A stretch of 64,000 nt of DNA, taken from Vanessa cardui. Taxonomy: Eukaryota; Arthropoda; Insecta; Lepidoptera; Nymphalidae. The DNA is taken from contig NC_061131.1 in NCBI RefSeq assembly GCF_905220365.1, positions 1,984,001 through 2,048,000 on the forward strand. Direction: 5' to 3'. Shown one piece after another: positions 44,357 through 56,682 of this stretch (position 1 is its first letter; each line of letters opens with the position of its first letter). Made by a program: the position numbers and the translations under genes. The notes beneath the pieces were generated by a model that saw only the letters and a program-made list of their open reading frames with translations, searched no databases and had not been told where the DNA came from.

Positions 44357-44789
44357 GCAGAGTACAAAGTTATAATACATAAATAAATAAATAAATACAA
44401 TTTTAATATGATATTTATGTATAATATATTCACATAATAGGTTTTCTCTCTTTATGAATATCTAATATCCAATATTATTATAAGTGTAATTGACGAAACA
44501 GTTATGTAAAATAATAAATCAGGATCACAGACCACTTGAAAAAAAATTGGAAATGTATATTTATTCATTTAAAAAAGTCCTCATTTTAACTTTCATTTCG
44601 TTTTTTAATTTGATGTTGAATTATGTTTATTATCTGTATCCGTAAAGAGCATTAAACGAAGTCATTTTCTGCTTCTCTCTGTATCTCTTACTTTTTCCAT
44701 ACGCTTCTTCAAATATTCGAATTCAATCCTGAAGTAGTAGTAGTAGCTTGTATTTATATGTATACGGTTTGGATATATAATCTATATCT

Positions 44790-44971
44790 ATATTTATATT
44801 ATAAATATGAAAGTAACTCTGTCTGTCTGTCGCTCTTTCACGATCAAACCAATGAACCGAATTTGATGAAATTTTGTGTGAAGCTAACTTGAACTTCACG
44901 GTTTTTGCCTAACACAAGACAACCAACTAACCAATCCTATAACGCGAGCAATGCCGCGGGCGACAGCTAGT
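44790..44971 (+). mobile_element. Helitron-like element (AAGTAACTCTGTCTGTC type)
   Basis: ATTATAAATATGAAAGTAAC, TCTGTCTGTCTGTCGCTC, GAACCGAATTTGATGAAATT and AACGCGAGCAATGCCGCGGG, then ACAGCTAGT. The CTAGT end and GC-rich 3' region fit a non-autonomous Helitron; the 5' end is less certain. Confidence 0.6.
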
Positions 44972-47036
44972 TTGCAAATATTTAATTCCAAATGGATAAA
45001 CTTTGACGATATTTTATTTAAAATTTCTTTGCTAATATATCGTTAATAGTAACTAAGTAGGCTATACATCAAAACAATGTACTAGAAAATTGTAGGTCTT
45101 AAAAATTACCTCCAGAAAAGTTATTGTATTGTATTATTAAAATTATCAAGATTAAATGACTTATTTTATATATATGAAACTAATTCTATCACTGAGAACT
45201 TATCGATAGAAAAACCCAACAACTATATATCGACCCGCGCAGGTTTTAAAACTTAATATCTGAGGCCACATATTTAGTTCTAGACGAGGTAATCGAACAT
45301 TGGTAATCGTACTATCATAATCGTAACACTGTAAAATAACTTTTTGTTTCTTTTTTTTTAAACCTTAGATGTGTTTTTGAAACCGATTTTGTTTTTATTA
45401 CTAATCTGTTTTATCTCCACGATTGTTTGTTTATTGTATGGATCTAATTCCGTACTGTTCTACAGCTCGGTTCGCATTCAGCGTTAATAAATATGTAAAA
45501 ACTTTGTTAACGTGTTTTCGAGGCTTAAAAAGAGGTAAGGTTTTAATAATTATTTATTTAAAAAAATATGTATGTAAGGTCTGTGTTTATCGTTCCAATT
45601 TCAAATATACTTCAGATTTTATTTGTAATTGGAATAGGTAATCGCTGGACTTGAGATGGTATTCAAAATTATTGAACAGTTTATCTTGTATTCCTAACAT
45701 ATCGATTTATACTTATATAGTAGTTTATTTTATCACATTACAAAATTATTTCGCCAGCATGTTGTTTCGACTCAAATAATTTAAGAAGAAAAATAATTAA
45801 TTCATGACGTCATTGATTTTTTAAAGTATTTTATCGGTCTCGTATTACAACCTCTTTGCAGTTTTCTTTTACAGTTTTTTTAACGAAATAAATGTTCTGT
45901 TAGGTCTTAAAGTCAATAAGTCTTATGTAAATAGTATAGGAACATTCAAAGCGGAATTACTATTTGACATGAGGGAAATAAGAACAGTAATAGGCATCAA
46001 AAAGTAATTCCATCTTTTGATTAAATCCTTTACAAACAGATTGATTAAAAAAACGTCACCACTACTCGAGAGGTCGCTTTATTTAGATATTTGTGATGAA
46101 AGCAAATTGAAAGTCGTGTATTTATTAAGAACTAGCAGAATCCGTGGCATTTTTAACGGAATTCTAAAAAAAGGAGGTTGTCAGTTTAGTTTATTTTAGA
46201 ATTTAATTATATTTGAGTATGATCATCCATTGAGGATCAAGCATGTGTGCTTAATTACGTAAGTGTATGTTTGTATGTTTGTCCACGAATTTCTCGAAAA
46301 CTAAAAGTCGTATTCAAATGATCATTTTTAATCTCAGTTACAGAAAGTATCATTAAAATTGGTCTAGTACTCCCTTAGATATATATATTTTTTAGTTCAC
46401 TAGCTATTTCTAATTTTGATGTCGGTTTAATTTTTTATAAATTATTTATTTCATATATTCAGGGTGTGAATTTCAGATGATGGATGAAAATTCTTTAAGA
46501 ACTTGTATACAATTTATCCCCTTACCTTCAAAGTTGGAAAAACTAGCTTCTATCTGTGCTGAGGGTTCAAGCTTCTTCGTACCAAATTTAATTAAAAGGG
46601 GCTCAGTGTCTTGTCGTGAAACTGCACCCTAGACATGCAGAGTAAGTAAGGATGTATATATTGGTGTGTTGCTGAGGCCCATACATGATGAAGTATTTAG
46701 AAATATTTTTTCTTTAATTGTAACGGATTATCCGTACAAGACCACTATGACAGATTAAAAGCGTTTGATATTATTTATGAAAAAAGTGCCTATGATCTAC
46801 ACGAAAAAAGCTAAATAAACAATATTTTTCAACAAATTTACACTATTGGTCTTTCGAAAGTACTCTTTGTAAAATTCATTTGAAAGTAGGATTCATTTTC
46901 TTCTTAACGTATTCGCACCAAATTTTGTTCTACATTTGCAACTAAGATTACAAACTGAATGAGTTTAATTCGCTATTTTTCTAATTTAGTTACGCGGACT
47001 AACAAACGCCATATCTTAGCCTTACGTTTTACGTTG
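44972..47036. other. Long unassigned AT-rich stretch
   Basis: Frames at 45423-45641 and 46017-46199 show no motif. 46260-46400 (TTTCTCGAAAACTAAAAGTC, AAAATTGGTCTAGTACTCCC) reads like the middle of a decayed Helitron-like repeat. Confidence 0.45.
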
Positions 47037-47265
47037 ACGACCTCCGTGATCGAGTGGTGTGTACACCGGTTTTCATGGGTACGCCACTCCGAGGTCCCAG
47101 GTTCGATTCCCGGTCGAGTTAATGTAGATTATCATTACTTTTCTATGTTGACTTGACACACTTAGACCGTGTTTGTGGTGCCGTCATTATTTCTGATTTT
47201 CCATAACACAAGTGCTTTAGCTACTCACATTGGGATCAGAGTAATGTATGTGATGTTGTCTCATA
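47037..47265 (+). repeat. SINE-M2 copy, complete
   Basis: ACGACCTCCGTGATCGAGTG (A box), CCAGGTTCGATTCCCGGTCG (B box), TTTTCCATAACACAAGTGCT and GATCAGAGTAATGTATGTGA to TGTTGTCTCATA. Confidence 0.92.
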
Positions 47266-47284
47266 CGTTCATATCACTCTTGTA

Positions 47285-47475
47285 ACCTGTCTTACATCAG
47301 CAATACAGCATCAATCTCAGAAACAAAGTGCCCTCCCATGTGTCTGTAATCATACTACGTACTCTTCAAAATGGAAATAACAGTGGTCAATACTACTGTT
47401 TGGGGATAGAATATTTGGTAAGTGCAATATGGCTACCCAGACGTGCTCGCACAAAGTCCTATCACCAAGAGTGTG
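47285..47475 (-). repeat. D-repeat, old fragment
   Basis: CCTCCCATGTGTCTGTAATC, AAAATGGAAATAACAGTGGT and CTACCCAGACGTGCTCGCAC. Directly follows the SINE. Confidence 0.6.
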
Positions 47476-48594
47476 GTTGGAAACCGCGTAAGTGTCATGA
47501 AGCACTTATTGTTCATAGGTTATACACACACACACACATACACACTGATGTTATAAAAAGTCAATCATTTTTCACTCAATGTTAGTCTATTTGGTTGCCA
47601 TCTGCCACCAAATGAAGGGAGTTCAAAAGTTCTCAGTGTCTTAGGAATCCTTTGTAACGTGGAAATGTTATGTGTTTTCTAGCATCATAAAAAAGGTCGC
47701 CAGTTATATGTAACCTGTTTGCACGTTTAAAAATGAACGAATGAAACTGACAGAACTGAATGAACTATTATCAATGAATATCGGACTTGCTTGATTACTT
47801 TTAAGCAATGATATTCTAATAAACAGATATGTTATATCCATACCATATCCAACAGAAAAAAGTGTACCGCGCCGGGGACCGTTTATTTTAGTTTATTTTT
47901 ACATTTCGTTAAAAGTAAAAAGGATAGCTTGATAAAAACAATAAGGAAAAGGGATAACTAGATGTTTCAATTAGTCAAAACGTATTACTACGTAATTATT
48001 ATGTATTATAACGTATTACTACGTAAAACGACTAAAGGCAAGCGTCCCAATTAGGACGTTTTCTAGTCTTCACTTTTTGCGCGTTCATAACATATCTGTT
48101 TACTAAAACATCATTGCTTTTAAGTAATTCTTCTATTAATTCTCTCACTGCTGACTCGGACTATGAACTGCTGAATTTTCTTTTGACTTCTTTTGACTTG
48201 ACAATGAAAAGATAAATAGAAAAGAGTATTTCGTGTTGTGAACGGGTCTTAAATAAAAGAAGGCCACGGGTTAATAAGGCAGCGGGGCGCGACGTAGCCA
48301 TAGTGAGCAAAATTTGTGATTCAATGAGCAATCGAGTCTGTTACGGCGTCTGTGTATTGAACAATCTATTGTGTTGGTCATGTTGAGATGTTTTTATACA
48401 CGCATTTTATTATTATTATACATTTTTAAATATTAACAAACTCTTAACTATTTCACATATAATTATCGAGGCCACTCTTTAGTCGGTTTTTTATTCAAAT
48501 AATCTCTTATAAGAAAACACGTATAATTTTTGTATTGAGATGTCGCATGATTAAACTACAAAATTTTAATTAATAAATGAGGAGGAGATGCTTA
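47476..48594. other. Unassigned stretch
   Basis: Short CA run at 47524-47543. ACGTATTACTACGTAATTAT and ATAACGTATTACTACGTAAA near 47.98-48.03 kb form a small direct repeat. No gene signal. Confidence 0.5.
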
Positions 48595-48797
48595 TCTTTA
48601 CATAGTATAAAACAAAGTCACTTTTTCTGTCCTTATGTCCCTTTGTACGCTTAAATCTTTAAAACAACGCAACGGATTTTGATGCGGTTTTTTTAATAGA
48701 TAGAGTGATTCGAGAGGAAGGTTTTTATATATAATACATAGACAATATAGTTAAGTAACACTGATATATTTAAAAGTTTCTAATGTGATGTCGTATT
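48595..48797 (+). mobile_element. Lep-Helitron, 3' truncated
   Basis: TCTTTACATAGTATAAAACA, AACAACGCAACGGATTTTGA and ATAATACATAGACAATATAG to TTTCTAATGTGATGTCGTA. The CTAGT end is missing. Confidence 0.75.
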
Positions 48798-49457
48798 TTT
48801 TTTAATTTTTTGCGCTTACATTATAAACGCTAACTGAAGCCTACTACATACATAGATCAAAATAATGTACGGACGAAAGGACCGTTTTACTCTTTGCATA
48901 CGGAATCCTAAAATGGTTAAAAAGATTCTAAATCAAATAATATAATTTCATATCAATATTTAAGCATATAAGTGTGTTTTTAATTACACTGGTTGGACGT
49001 TTCTTGGTTAAGGTAATCCGGTTTTGTTGAGATATCCATTTATACGAGTTGTAAGTACAACATAATCTACTCTTTTAAACAGTGACATAATATTTTATTG
49101 GCCATAAGATAATATGTTTAATAATATATATATAGATTTTATTTAAACTTTGTAATTGAGAATAAAATGTTGCGATTGTATACGGTACATTACTGTAGAT
49201 ACATTAAATAAAATTAATAATCATTGATGATTTTATTTAATAAAATATATAATAAATTCAACTATCGTATAAAATGAAATTAAAGTTTAGACTATTATAA
49301 AATATCGTCTATGACAGTGACATTTAAAATGAGCATTAATTATTTTAAAAATGAAATAATAAAAAATTGTCACATAAAAGTTTATGCGTGAATACGGTTT
49401 AAATAATTAAAAAAGAAAAAAACTTTAAATAAGGATTAAATCAGATCCAGATTACTT
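48798..49457. other. AT-rich stretch without a recognised feature
   Basis: Very AT-rich; nothing supported. Confidence 0.5.
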
Positions 49458-49741
49458 GGTTGTAGGGCTTTGTGCAAGCCCGTCTGGGTAGGAACCACCC
49501 ACATATCAGTTATTCTACAGCCAAACAACAGTACTCAGTGTTGTTGTGTTCCAGTTTGAAGGGTGGGTGAGCCAGTGTCAGACACAGGGGACATAACATC
49601 TTAGTTCCCAAGGTTGGTGGCACATTGACGATTTAAGGAATAGTTAAAATTTCTTACAGCGTCATCGTCTATGGGTGATGGTGACCACTTACCATCAGGT
49701 GGCCCATATGCTCGTCCGCCAACCTATACCATAAAAAAAAG
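49458..49741 (+). repeat. D-repeat copy, full length
   Basis: TTGGTTGTAGGGCTTTGTGC to ACCTATACCATAAAAAAAAG with all blocks intact, among the youngest D copies here. A short AGATCCA occurs on both sides and may be the target duplication. Confidence 0.93.
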
Positions 49742-49900
49742 ATCCAAAAGATCCAATCAGAGAGGAGAGTTGGGGGAAGGATTGTAGGAAGGAATCAGTC
49801 ATCCAAACATAGTTTTACGTTTCTTTTGTGTGAAATTCTCTTTGGATGTTTATCTAAATTTGATGTATTATTTATAAATATATACTTAAAGATCAACGGT

Positions 49901-50126
49901 GGACGCCCTCCATGATCGAGTGGTGTGTACACCGGTTTTCATGGGTACGCCACTCTGAGGTCCCGGGTTCGATTCCCGGTCGAGTCGATGTAGAATACCA
50001 TTAGTTTTCTACGTTGTCTTGGGTCTGGGTGTTTGTGGTACCGTCGTTACTTCTGATTTCCACAGCACAAGTGCTTAAGCAACATACATTGGGATCAGAG
50101 TAATGTATGTGATGTTGTCTCATATT
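49901..50126 (+). repeat. SINE-M2 copy, complete
   Basis: GGACGCCCTCCATGATCGAG, CGGGTTCGATTCCCGGTCGA and GGGTTTGTGGTACC-like middle, to ATGTTGTCTCATATT. Confidence 0.92.
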
Positions 50127-50261
50127 AAACGGTAAGAACATTTGACATAAAATGTCAGTAGTCTTTGAGTCATTTAAACGTTGATATTAAATAAGATGAT
50201 GTTTGTACAGTGTGCTGGCTGAAATAAATTTATATATAATGAAGTTTCTTTTTATGATAAA

Positions 50262-50545
50262 GGTAGGATAGGCAAATGAGCTATCTGATGGTAAGATGTC
50301 ATCACCACTCATAAAAATTAACACTTAAATAAATAAACCAAAATATTGAACTTATTATACATATGTATTACTCCTTACATGCGATCCTTCCTTGTGCCTG
50401 TAATTGCTCTAACTCACTCACCCTTCAAATTGGAACACAAAAATACTAAGTATTTCTACTTAGCGGTATGTAATGGGCAGTACCTACCTACCTACCTACC
50501 AGTACAGCTAGCCAGTTTCACAGACCCCTGCCACCAACAAGTCTG
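50262..50545 (-). repeat. D-repeat, old copy
   Basis: GAGCTATCTGATGGTAAGAT, CTAACTCACTCACCCTTCAA and GGAACACAAAAATACTAAGT, then an expanded (CCTA)n run near 50.49 kb. Confidence 0.75.
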
Positions 50546-51212
50546 GGTGTGCTTCGGGGTCTCTTTAAAATAAAAACTGCAAACTTAGTTAAAAAAAAAC
50601 TATTTGCTAAACGTATGTAAAAATAAAAAAATATATTTGTTTTTATTTCGTGTTATCACGTCTCGTATCCGTCCCGTTGTGTTGTAAATATTGAACGAAT
50701 GTATTTTTCATAAAAGGGCCGGTCATGGCCACATTAGTAATTGGAATCGTTATTGAATCTATACATAGTTTGTATTATTCGTCGCCGAATATGTGTATGT
50801 GTGAGTATATTTCATAAAATATAACCTAAACATAATTACATTGTAGTTACTTTGATATCGTACACGTGAAAAATATTAATTACATATGTGTGCAAAAATA
50901 AAAGGTCTTAAGTTAATAGTTAACATCTGAAACATTAGCCGTTTTGAACGACCGGAACCAAGATTACCTAACATATTGAGTAATTTTAATTCGAAATCGA
51001 TGTTCAAAGACAGGTATAATAAACGGGTTTTATAAAATACTACATCCTTCAACTAAGCGACTGCCTCATTCGGCAAGTGCTTAGGATTAAGGCTGTATTC
51101 GAGGTTATGGATCCAAATGCCAACTCAGGCCAAATAAAAGTTATTGAAGTTTTCCTGTCAAGATATTCTTAGTAATTGGAGTTTGGAAGCTGGTAATGTT
51201 GATCTACACGGA

Positions 51213-51460
51213 TTGGATAGTCTTTTGTTTCTTGTCTTTTAAACGGTTAACGCATTTCCCCGCATGTAATGAGGGTATGTACTAGGAGTCCAGGGCGTCT
51301 AAGAGCTTAGATGGATGGTGGCGAACGCCTTGAGTTTTGGATAGTCTTTTGTTTCTTGTCTTCAAAACGGTTAATACGTTTCTTGGCATGAAATGAGGGT
51401 ACTAGGAGCCCAGGACGCTTAAGAGTTCAGAATAAATGGCGCGGAACGCCGTCATTTTAG
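51213..51460. repeat. Diverged tandem duplication, period about 124 bp
   Basis: The unit starting GGATAGTCTTTTGTTTCTTG occurs at 51215 and 51339. It holds AAACGGTTAA, ATGAGGGTA, TACTAGGAG and GAACGCC in both copies. Differences are scattered, so the duplication is not recent. Confidence 0.85.
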
Positions 51461-51511
51461 ATTTGTTGTCTCATCGAATTATAAGAGAACGAATGGTGTG
51501 TACCTACTATT

Positions 51512-51708
51512 GCATATTAATATTATAAATGTGAAAGTAACTCAGTTTGTCTGTTTGTCGTTCATGTACGATCATACCAATGAACCGAATTTGATGAAAT
51601 TTGGTATGAAGCAAACTTGTATTCCAAGAAAGGATACGTACTACTTTTTTGCCCGACACATGATAACCAAATCCTAAAACGCGAGCGAAAACGAGAGCGA
51701 CTACTAGT
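51512..51708 (+). mobile_element. Helitron-like element (AAGTAACTCTGTCTGTC type)
   Basis: AATATTATAAATGTGAAAGT, GAACCGAATTTGATGAAATT and TACTACTTTTTTGCCCGACA to a degraded GAGCGACTACTAGT. Confidence 0.6.
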
Positions 51709-52147
51709 ATTTCATATCACTTCTTGATTCCGTAACAGGGATCAGTCACAAGTATGTCATCACAAAATAAACCAACGGCTGACTTGACTGATGTTTCTCA
51801 CACGTTCAATTATCCTGATTCGATCACTCTTCGTAATATATAGAGCTGTTTATACTAATTACCACGTTTGTAAACAATATTCTGAGTGATGGTTAGCGCG
51901 AGACGTGAGACTTGGAAATCTTAATTATGTAAATTTTGCTTTCAAAATTCTATTTCATCCTATAAATACTCTATATTTCATCATACTCTGTCGAGCTTTT
52001 GATATAATGCAGATATTAAGCAATTCTGACACGTATCTATGCATGTGTTTTGAGTTTAAGGCAACATTTTTAAATTTAAGCATTTAAAAACTCAGCGAAT
52101 CTCGCCTCGATTTAAACCCTTCGACGACATTTTTTTCTTAATAATTA

Positions 52148-52385
52148 GGGTAACGGTCAAATGGGTCCTGATGGTAAGTGGTCACCATCACACTCATAGA
52201 CATATTTGTAAGAAACAACGAATTGTTATCTCTGTATCACGAATGTGCCACGAATCTTAAATATTACGATGTCTCCTTGTCCTTGTTCTTAAGCTCATTA
52301 ACTCACCGTTCAAACCAGAACACAACAATATTGTTGTTTGCGATAAAATATGCGATGAGAGGTATATACTCAAACGGACATATAG
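52148..52385 (-). repeat. D-repeat, old copy
   Basis: GTCCTGATGGTAAGTGGTCA, CACCATCACACTCATAGACA and AACTCACCGTTCAAACCAGA; the last block (TTGCACAAAGCC) has decayed. Confidence 0.75.
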
Positions 52386-52528
52386 CAATAAATAAAAATT
52401 TCCAATCCTATAGTCTCGGTTAAAGAGACAACTTTATGTACAATTTTAGTTTAGGATTCTATTAAATAATTATTTTAACTCGGTCGAAATAAATAATCGT
52501 GCTTGTATATACATATGAAATATTCATA

Positions 52529-52822
52529 TAACATCAGCCTGTAAATTCCCACTGCTGGGCTAAAGGCCGCCTCTGCCTTTGAGGAGAAGGTTTGAAACAT
52601 GTTCCACCACGCTGTTCCAATGCGGGATGTGGAATACACATGTAGCAGAATTTCTTTTAAATTTGTCACATGCAGGTTTCCTCACGATGTTTTCCTTCAC
52701 CCCTGAGCACGAGATGAATTATAAAGACAAATTAAGCACATGAATCAGCGGTGCTTGCCTGGGTTTGAACCCGCAATCATGGGTTAAGATGCACGCGTTC
52801 TAACCACTGGGCCATCTCGACT
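52529..52822 (-). repeat. SINE-M1, complete, with perfect 17-bp target duplication
   Basis: ACATCAGCCTGTAAATTCCC to ACTGGGCCATCTCGA, flanked by CATATGAAATATTCATA at 52512-52528 and 52823-52839 with no mismatch. Unlike other copies its tail is reduced to a few bases. Perfect duplication marks a young insertion. Confidence 0.96.
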
Positions 52823-53094
52823 CATATGAAATATTCATACGTAAATTCAATCAAAATATATTAAATTAGATACTCCGGTATTCATATACAAGGGAGAGCG
52901 CAGAGCGAGTTATATCACTCGCGTCCCGAAGGAAAACATCTCGTTACGACCAGTCCTTGAATACGTATACAATATGAAAAGTATTATTTACATACGTGAC
53001 AATACTGTTACATAAGGAACGGAATATATTGTCGAATTTTATTTAATGTTTATCATATATTAAGGTGATGTTTATAAAATTATTATTTAAATTT

Positions 53095-53325
53095 GACGAC
53101 CTCCATGGTCGAGTGGTGTATAGGCCAATTTTCATGGGTACGCCACTGTGAGGTCCTGGGTTCGTTTCCCGGCCGAATCGATGTAGATTACCATTAGTTT
53201 TCTATGTTGTCTTGAGTCTGGGTGTTTGTGGTACCGTCGTTACTTCTGATTTCCATAACACAAGTGCTTCAGCTACTTACATTGGGATCAGAGTAATGTA
53301 TGTATGTGATGTTGTCTCATATTTA
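53095..53325 (+). repeat. SINE-M2 copy, complete
   Basis: ACGACCTCCATGGTCGAGTG, GGGTTCGTTTCCCGGCCGAA, CCGTCGTTACTTCTGATTTC and GTTGTCTCATATTTATTTAT. B box has one change. Confidence 0.9.
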
Positions 53326-53566
53326 TTTATATTTATATTTATTTATAACTGTGCTAGTACAGTACAGTCAATATTATAGTTGATTATATACTGCATATAA
53401 ACTTATAATAAAGTTACGTACAACTTACTTTTAAGTTTATATTGTAACATGTGGTCTTGTTTTGGATCAATGTAAATGTTTTTGTTTTTTTTTTTTAATC
53501 GACTGTAGATGTTTTATTTTATTTCTGAATATTCAATTCAATGGAAATATGGATACTAATATTATA

Positions 53567-53871
53567 TAAAGTAAAGCTAAGTAAATATAAATTTCCTACT
53601 GCTGGGCTAAGGCCTCCTCTTCCATTAAAAAGAGGGTTTGGAACATATTCCATCACTCTGTTCCAGCGGGTTGGTGGAATGCATATGTGGCAGAATTTAA
53701 ATGAAATTAGACACGTGCAGGTTTCCTCAGATGTTTTCCTTCACCAGCGAGTACGAGATGAATTATAAACACAAATTAAGCACATGTATATAGTGGTGCT
53801 TGCCCGGGTTTGAACCCGAAATCATCGGTTAAGATGCACGCGTTCTAACCACTGGGCCATCTCAGCTCTAC
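53567..53871 (-). repeat. SINE-M1 inserted at the 5' end of a Helitron-like element
   Basis: Flanked by ACTAATATTATA at 53555-53566 and 53872-53883. The right copy is the natural start of the Helitron-like element that follows, so the SINE landed 12 bases into that element. Confidence 0.9.
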
Positions 53872-54077
53872 ACTAATATTATAAAATATACATAAATGTG
53901 AATGTAACTCTGTCTGTTAATCTTTCTGACCGTAGCTTTTTCACAACCAAACGAATTAACTGTATTTGATTAAATACTTTGTAGAACAAACTTGAACTGT
54001 AAGGAAGCACATAGACTATTTTTTTTTGCCTGACACCCAACCCCAGGATGCGAGTGAAGCTGCAGGCAACAACTAGT
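53872..54077 (+). mobile_element. Helitron-like element (AAGTAACTCTGTCTGTC type)
   Basis: AATGTGAATGTAACTCTGTC, AACTTGAACTGTAAGGAAGC and ATGCGAGTGAAGCTGCAGGC to AACAACTAGT. Its first 12 bases also lie left of the SINE. Confidence 0.65.
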
Positions 54078-54085
54078 ATATATAA

Positions 54086-54695
54086 AAAAATAAAAATTTT
54101 AACAAAAAGAAAAACCGACTTCAAACAAAACACTATTTTAAAACAAATGAATATGCACGAAAAAGTAATAAAAATAATTGCGTATTCAACATATTTTTAG
54201 AGTCTTCCTAAGTTAAATGATATGAAAAATATTAGACTACTTAAAAGTCGATTAACGATTATATCATGTAGTTATAGTTATTGGTATATTTGGAGCCGGT
54301 GTCAGCCACAGTGCCCTTGCCCCAACAATCAAAAGAAAGAAGCGATACGAGCCCCTTCATTGATCCAGTATATTATTGTGTAAAAGGTAATTTGTAAAAA
54401 ACATATTTGTTAAAGTATTCTCGTATTGTTTTTTGATAGATATACTGTAGGGTTTTATTGGCTGACACCGACTCCAAATATAACAATAATTATAACTACA
54501 TGATATAATCGTTAATCGACTTTTAAGTAGTCTAATATTTTTCATTTCATTTAACTTAGGAAGACTCTAAAAATATGTTGAATACGCAATTATTTTTATT
54601 ACTTTTTCGTGCATATTCATTTGTTTTAAAATAGTGTTTTGTTTGAAGTCGGTTTTTCTTTTTGTTAAAATTTTTATTTATTTTTTGATTTTAAG
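54086..54695. repeat. Long inverted repeat (fold-back) of the K-repeat
   Basis: Left arm from TTTTAACAAAAAGAAAAACC to TTTGGAGCCGGTGTCAGCCA (about 225 bp), right arm its inverse from TGGCTGACACCGACTCCAAA to CTTTTTGTTAAAATTTTTAT, with few mismatches. The spacer of about 150 bp (CCCTTGCCCCAACAATCAAA, CGAGCCCCTTCATTGATCC) is single copy. Confidence 0.88.
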
Positions 54696-55021
54696 TGAAG
54701 CTGATGTTGACTAACTAATTTTTTTTTTATATTTATAGATTAAGCGTTCCGTTTATATAAGTCAGAAACTACTTCGAGGACAATTTCAAAGGAAACTTGC
54801 GAATAAAGCAAAAATAGACTTTCGAAAATGCGGATTTAATACGTCACGCGGCGTAAACTACAAGGAGCTGTAATCGAACTCAGCAAAAAAACTTTGAAAA
54901 AGACCAACTATATTTCGTACATCATATTATGACATCACATCACATACACAAAATTTGATTAAAGATAGTAAGAAATTCTGCCCCATATCGCACCCTAACT
55001 GCGAGCCGTATAGGAGTTCCA

Positions 55022-55274
55022 TCACTACATAGTATAAAACAAAGTTGCTTTCTCTGTCCCTACATCTTTAAATCTACGCAACGGATTTTGATGCGGTTTT
55101 TTTTAAAATATAGTGTGATTCAAGGGGAAGGTTTATGTATATAATACATGAACAATATAGTAAAGAAACACTGATAATTTTAGAAGTTTGCGATGTGATG
55201 TCGTATATAAACAAATTCTGTAGTATATTTAGTATCAGTATTGCACCCGTGCGAAGCCGGGGTGGGTAGCTAGT
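55022..55274 (+). mobile_element. Lep-Helitron inside K-repeat copy 2
   Basis: TCACTACATAGTATAAAACA to GCACCCGTGCGAAGCCGGGG, GTAGCTAGT. Same insertion point and relative orientation as in copy 1. Confidence 0.88.
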
Positions 55275-55713
55275 TGATTATAATATTCGACTATGATAAT
55301 TACATAAACATAACCACATTACGGAAGGTGACTCAAATATCCAAATAACCTATAAATAAAAGATTCGACTGAGTATCGCTAACGTGCTCCTCAGAATTGT
55401 TCCGTTCCCTTCCGTTCCGTTACTTTGTCATGGATCCTGTGCTCAGAACCTTACCAAACTTTCACCAAATTACCGTTGAAGTATATATTTTGTAATAAAA
55501 AAAGAATTATCAAAATTGGTTAACGTGATTTTCAGTTATTCACCGATTTTTCGCGCATATACATAATGCAAATTTAAGACTTATGTCGTTTTCATATGGA
55601 TACCATCATCGGAAAAAAATTTAAAAAAAATGGGACCCCACGGGAAGCACTACCTTTCAAACAAAAAAAAAATTATCAAAATCGGTCCACCCAGTGAAAA
55701 GTTATGAGGTAAC

Positions 55714-55753
<40 letters not shown>

Positions 55754-55796
55754 GACGAATTGATAACCTCCTCCTTTTGGAAGTCGGTTGAAAAGA

Positions 55797-56682
55797 AAAA
55801 CCCTGTAACTGCTTGACCGCATAAACGCTCTTAAGTTTGTTGAAAATTTCAAATTTTTCATTCCGAGAGAACTTTCAAAAGTATTAGAAAACTAAAAAAT
55901 ATACTAAAATTTTTAGTTATGAATTACTTATATTAACTAAGAATATTTAGTTCGTGATCAAGCAATGAATTATTAGAAAGCTTTACCATTTCTTATCACC
56001 GCCTAATTGATAAATTACTAACAACCATTTAAAATTTATACCAGAAGACATTTTGAAAAGGGATATAAAACACATATAGTCTTATGTATGTACAAAGCGC
56101 TTCATATTTTCATCCGTTTTAAATTTTGACTATTGACGCTACAAGCGCGCAACTCATGTCCTAATAAATGAATATTAATTAAAGAATAGTCTATAAATTT
56201 CCTCAGGATTTTTTCCTGTATCATCGAACATGGAATATATTATAAAAAAGTGTTAAGTACATTATAATTCTGTGGCACAGACATGGTTTTATATACATCG
56301 GTTAATTTTGTTGTAAATGTGAAAATAATCATATTTGTTGTAGATTCAACACATATATGTAAAATAAATTTAGTATAGAATGATTCATATATAATGTCAA
56401 AGATATATGTTATATCCTTGGTAATACACATTTAAAGTTTTCCTGTTGGCTCTATACGCTTAATTTTTTTTTATTCCTATATTATTCGTTTTAGTTTATT
56501 CATCCTTTAGAAGCTTTTATTTGAATGCATTTGTGTTTGCGGGTCAAACTGAACTCTAAATCATTCAAAACCAAGCGAGCTAGATGAATTCACGCACTTA
56601 TTTCTTATGTTGTCAATAAATTCTACGTATTTTATTAGTTTAAATACATAAATAAAAAAATAAAAAGCGATTTTGCTTAGAT
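55797..56682. other. AT-rich stretch without a recognised feature
   Basis: The minus-strand frames at 55676-55861 and 56240-56431 carry no motif. Confidence 0.5.

Larger units (their letters stand above)
54086..55796 (-). mobile_element. K-repeat composite, copy 2
   Basis: Same blocks as copy 1 in reverse: fold-back with CCGACTTC ends at the left, GTGAAGCTGATGTTGACTAA, GTATAGGAGTTCCATCACTA, nested Helitron, TTACTTTGTCATGGATCCTG, GGGACCCCACGGGAAGCACT and CCTCCTTTTGGAAGTCGGTT at the right end. An A run of about 28 lies at 55721-55749. Confidence 0.72.

Noticed and set aside
44748..44762. Short AGT and TA simple repeats as regulatory elements
   Set aside because: Too short and common in AT-rich DNA to support any function.
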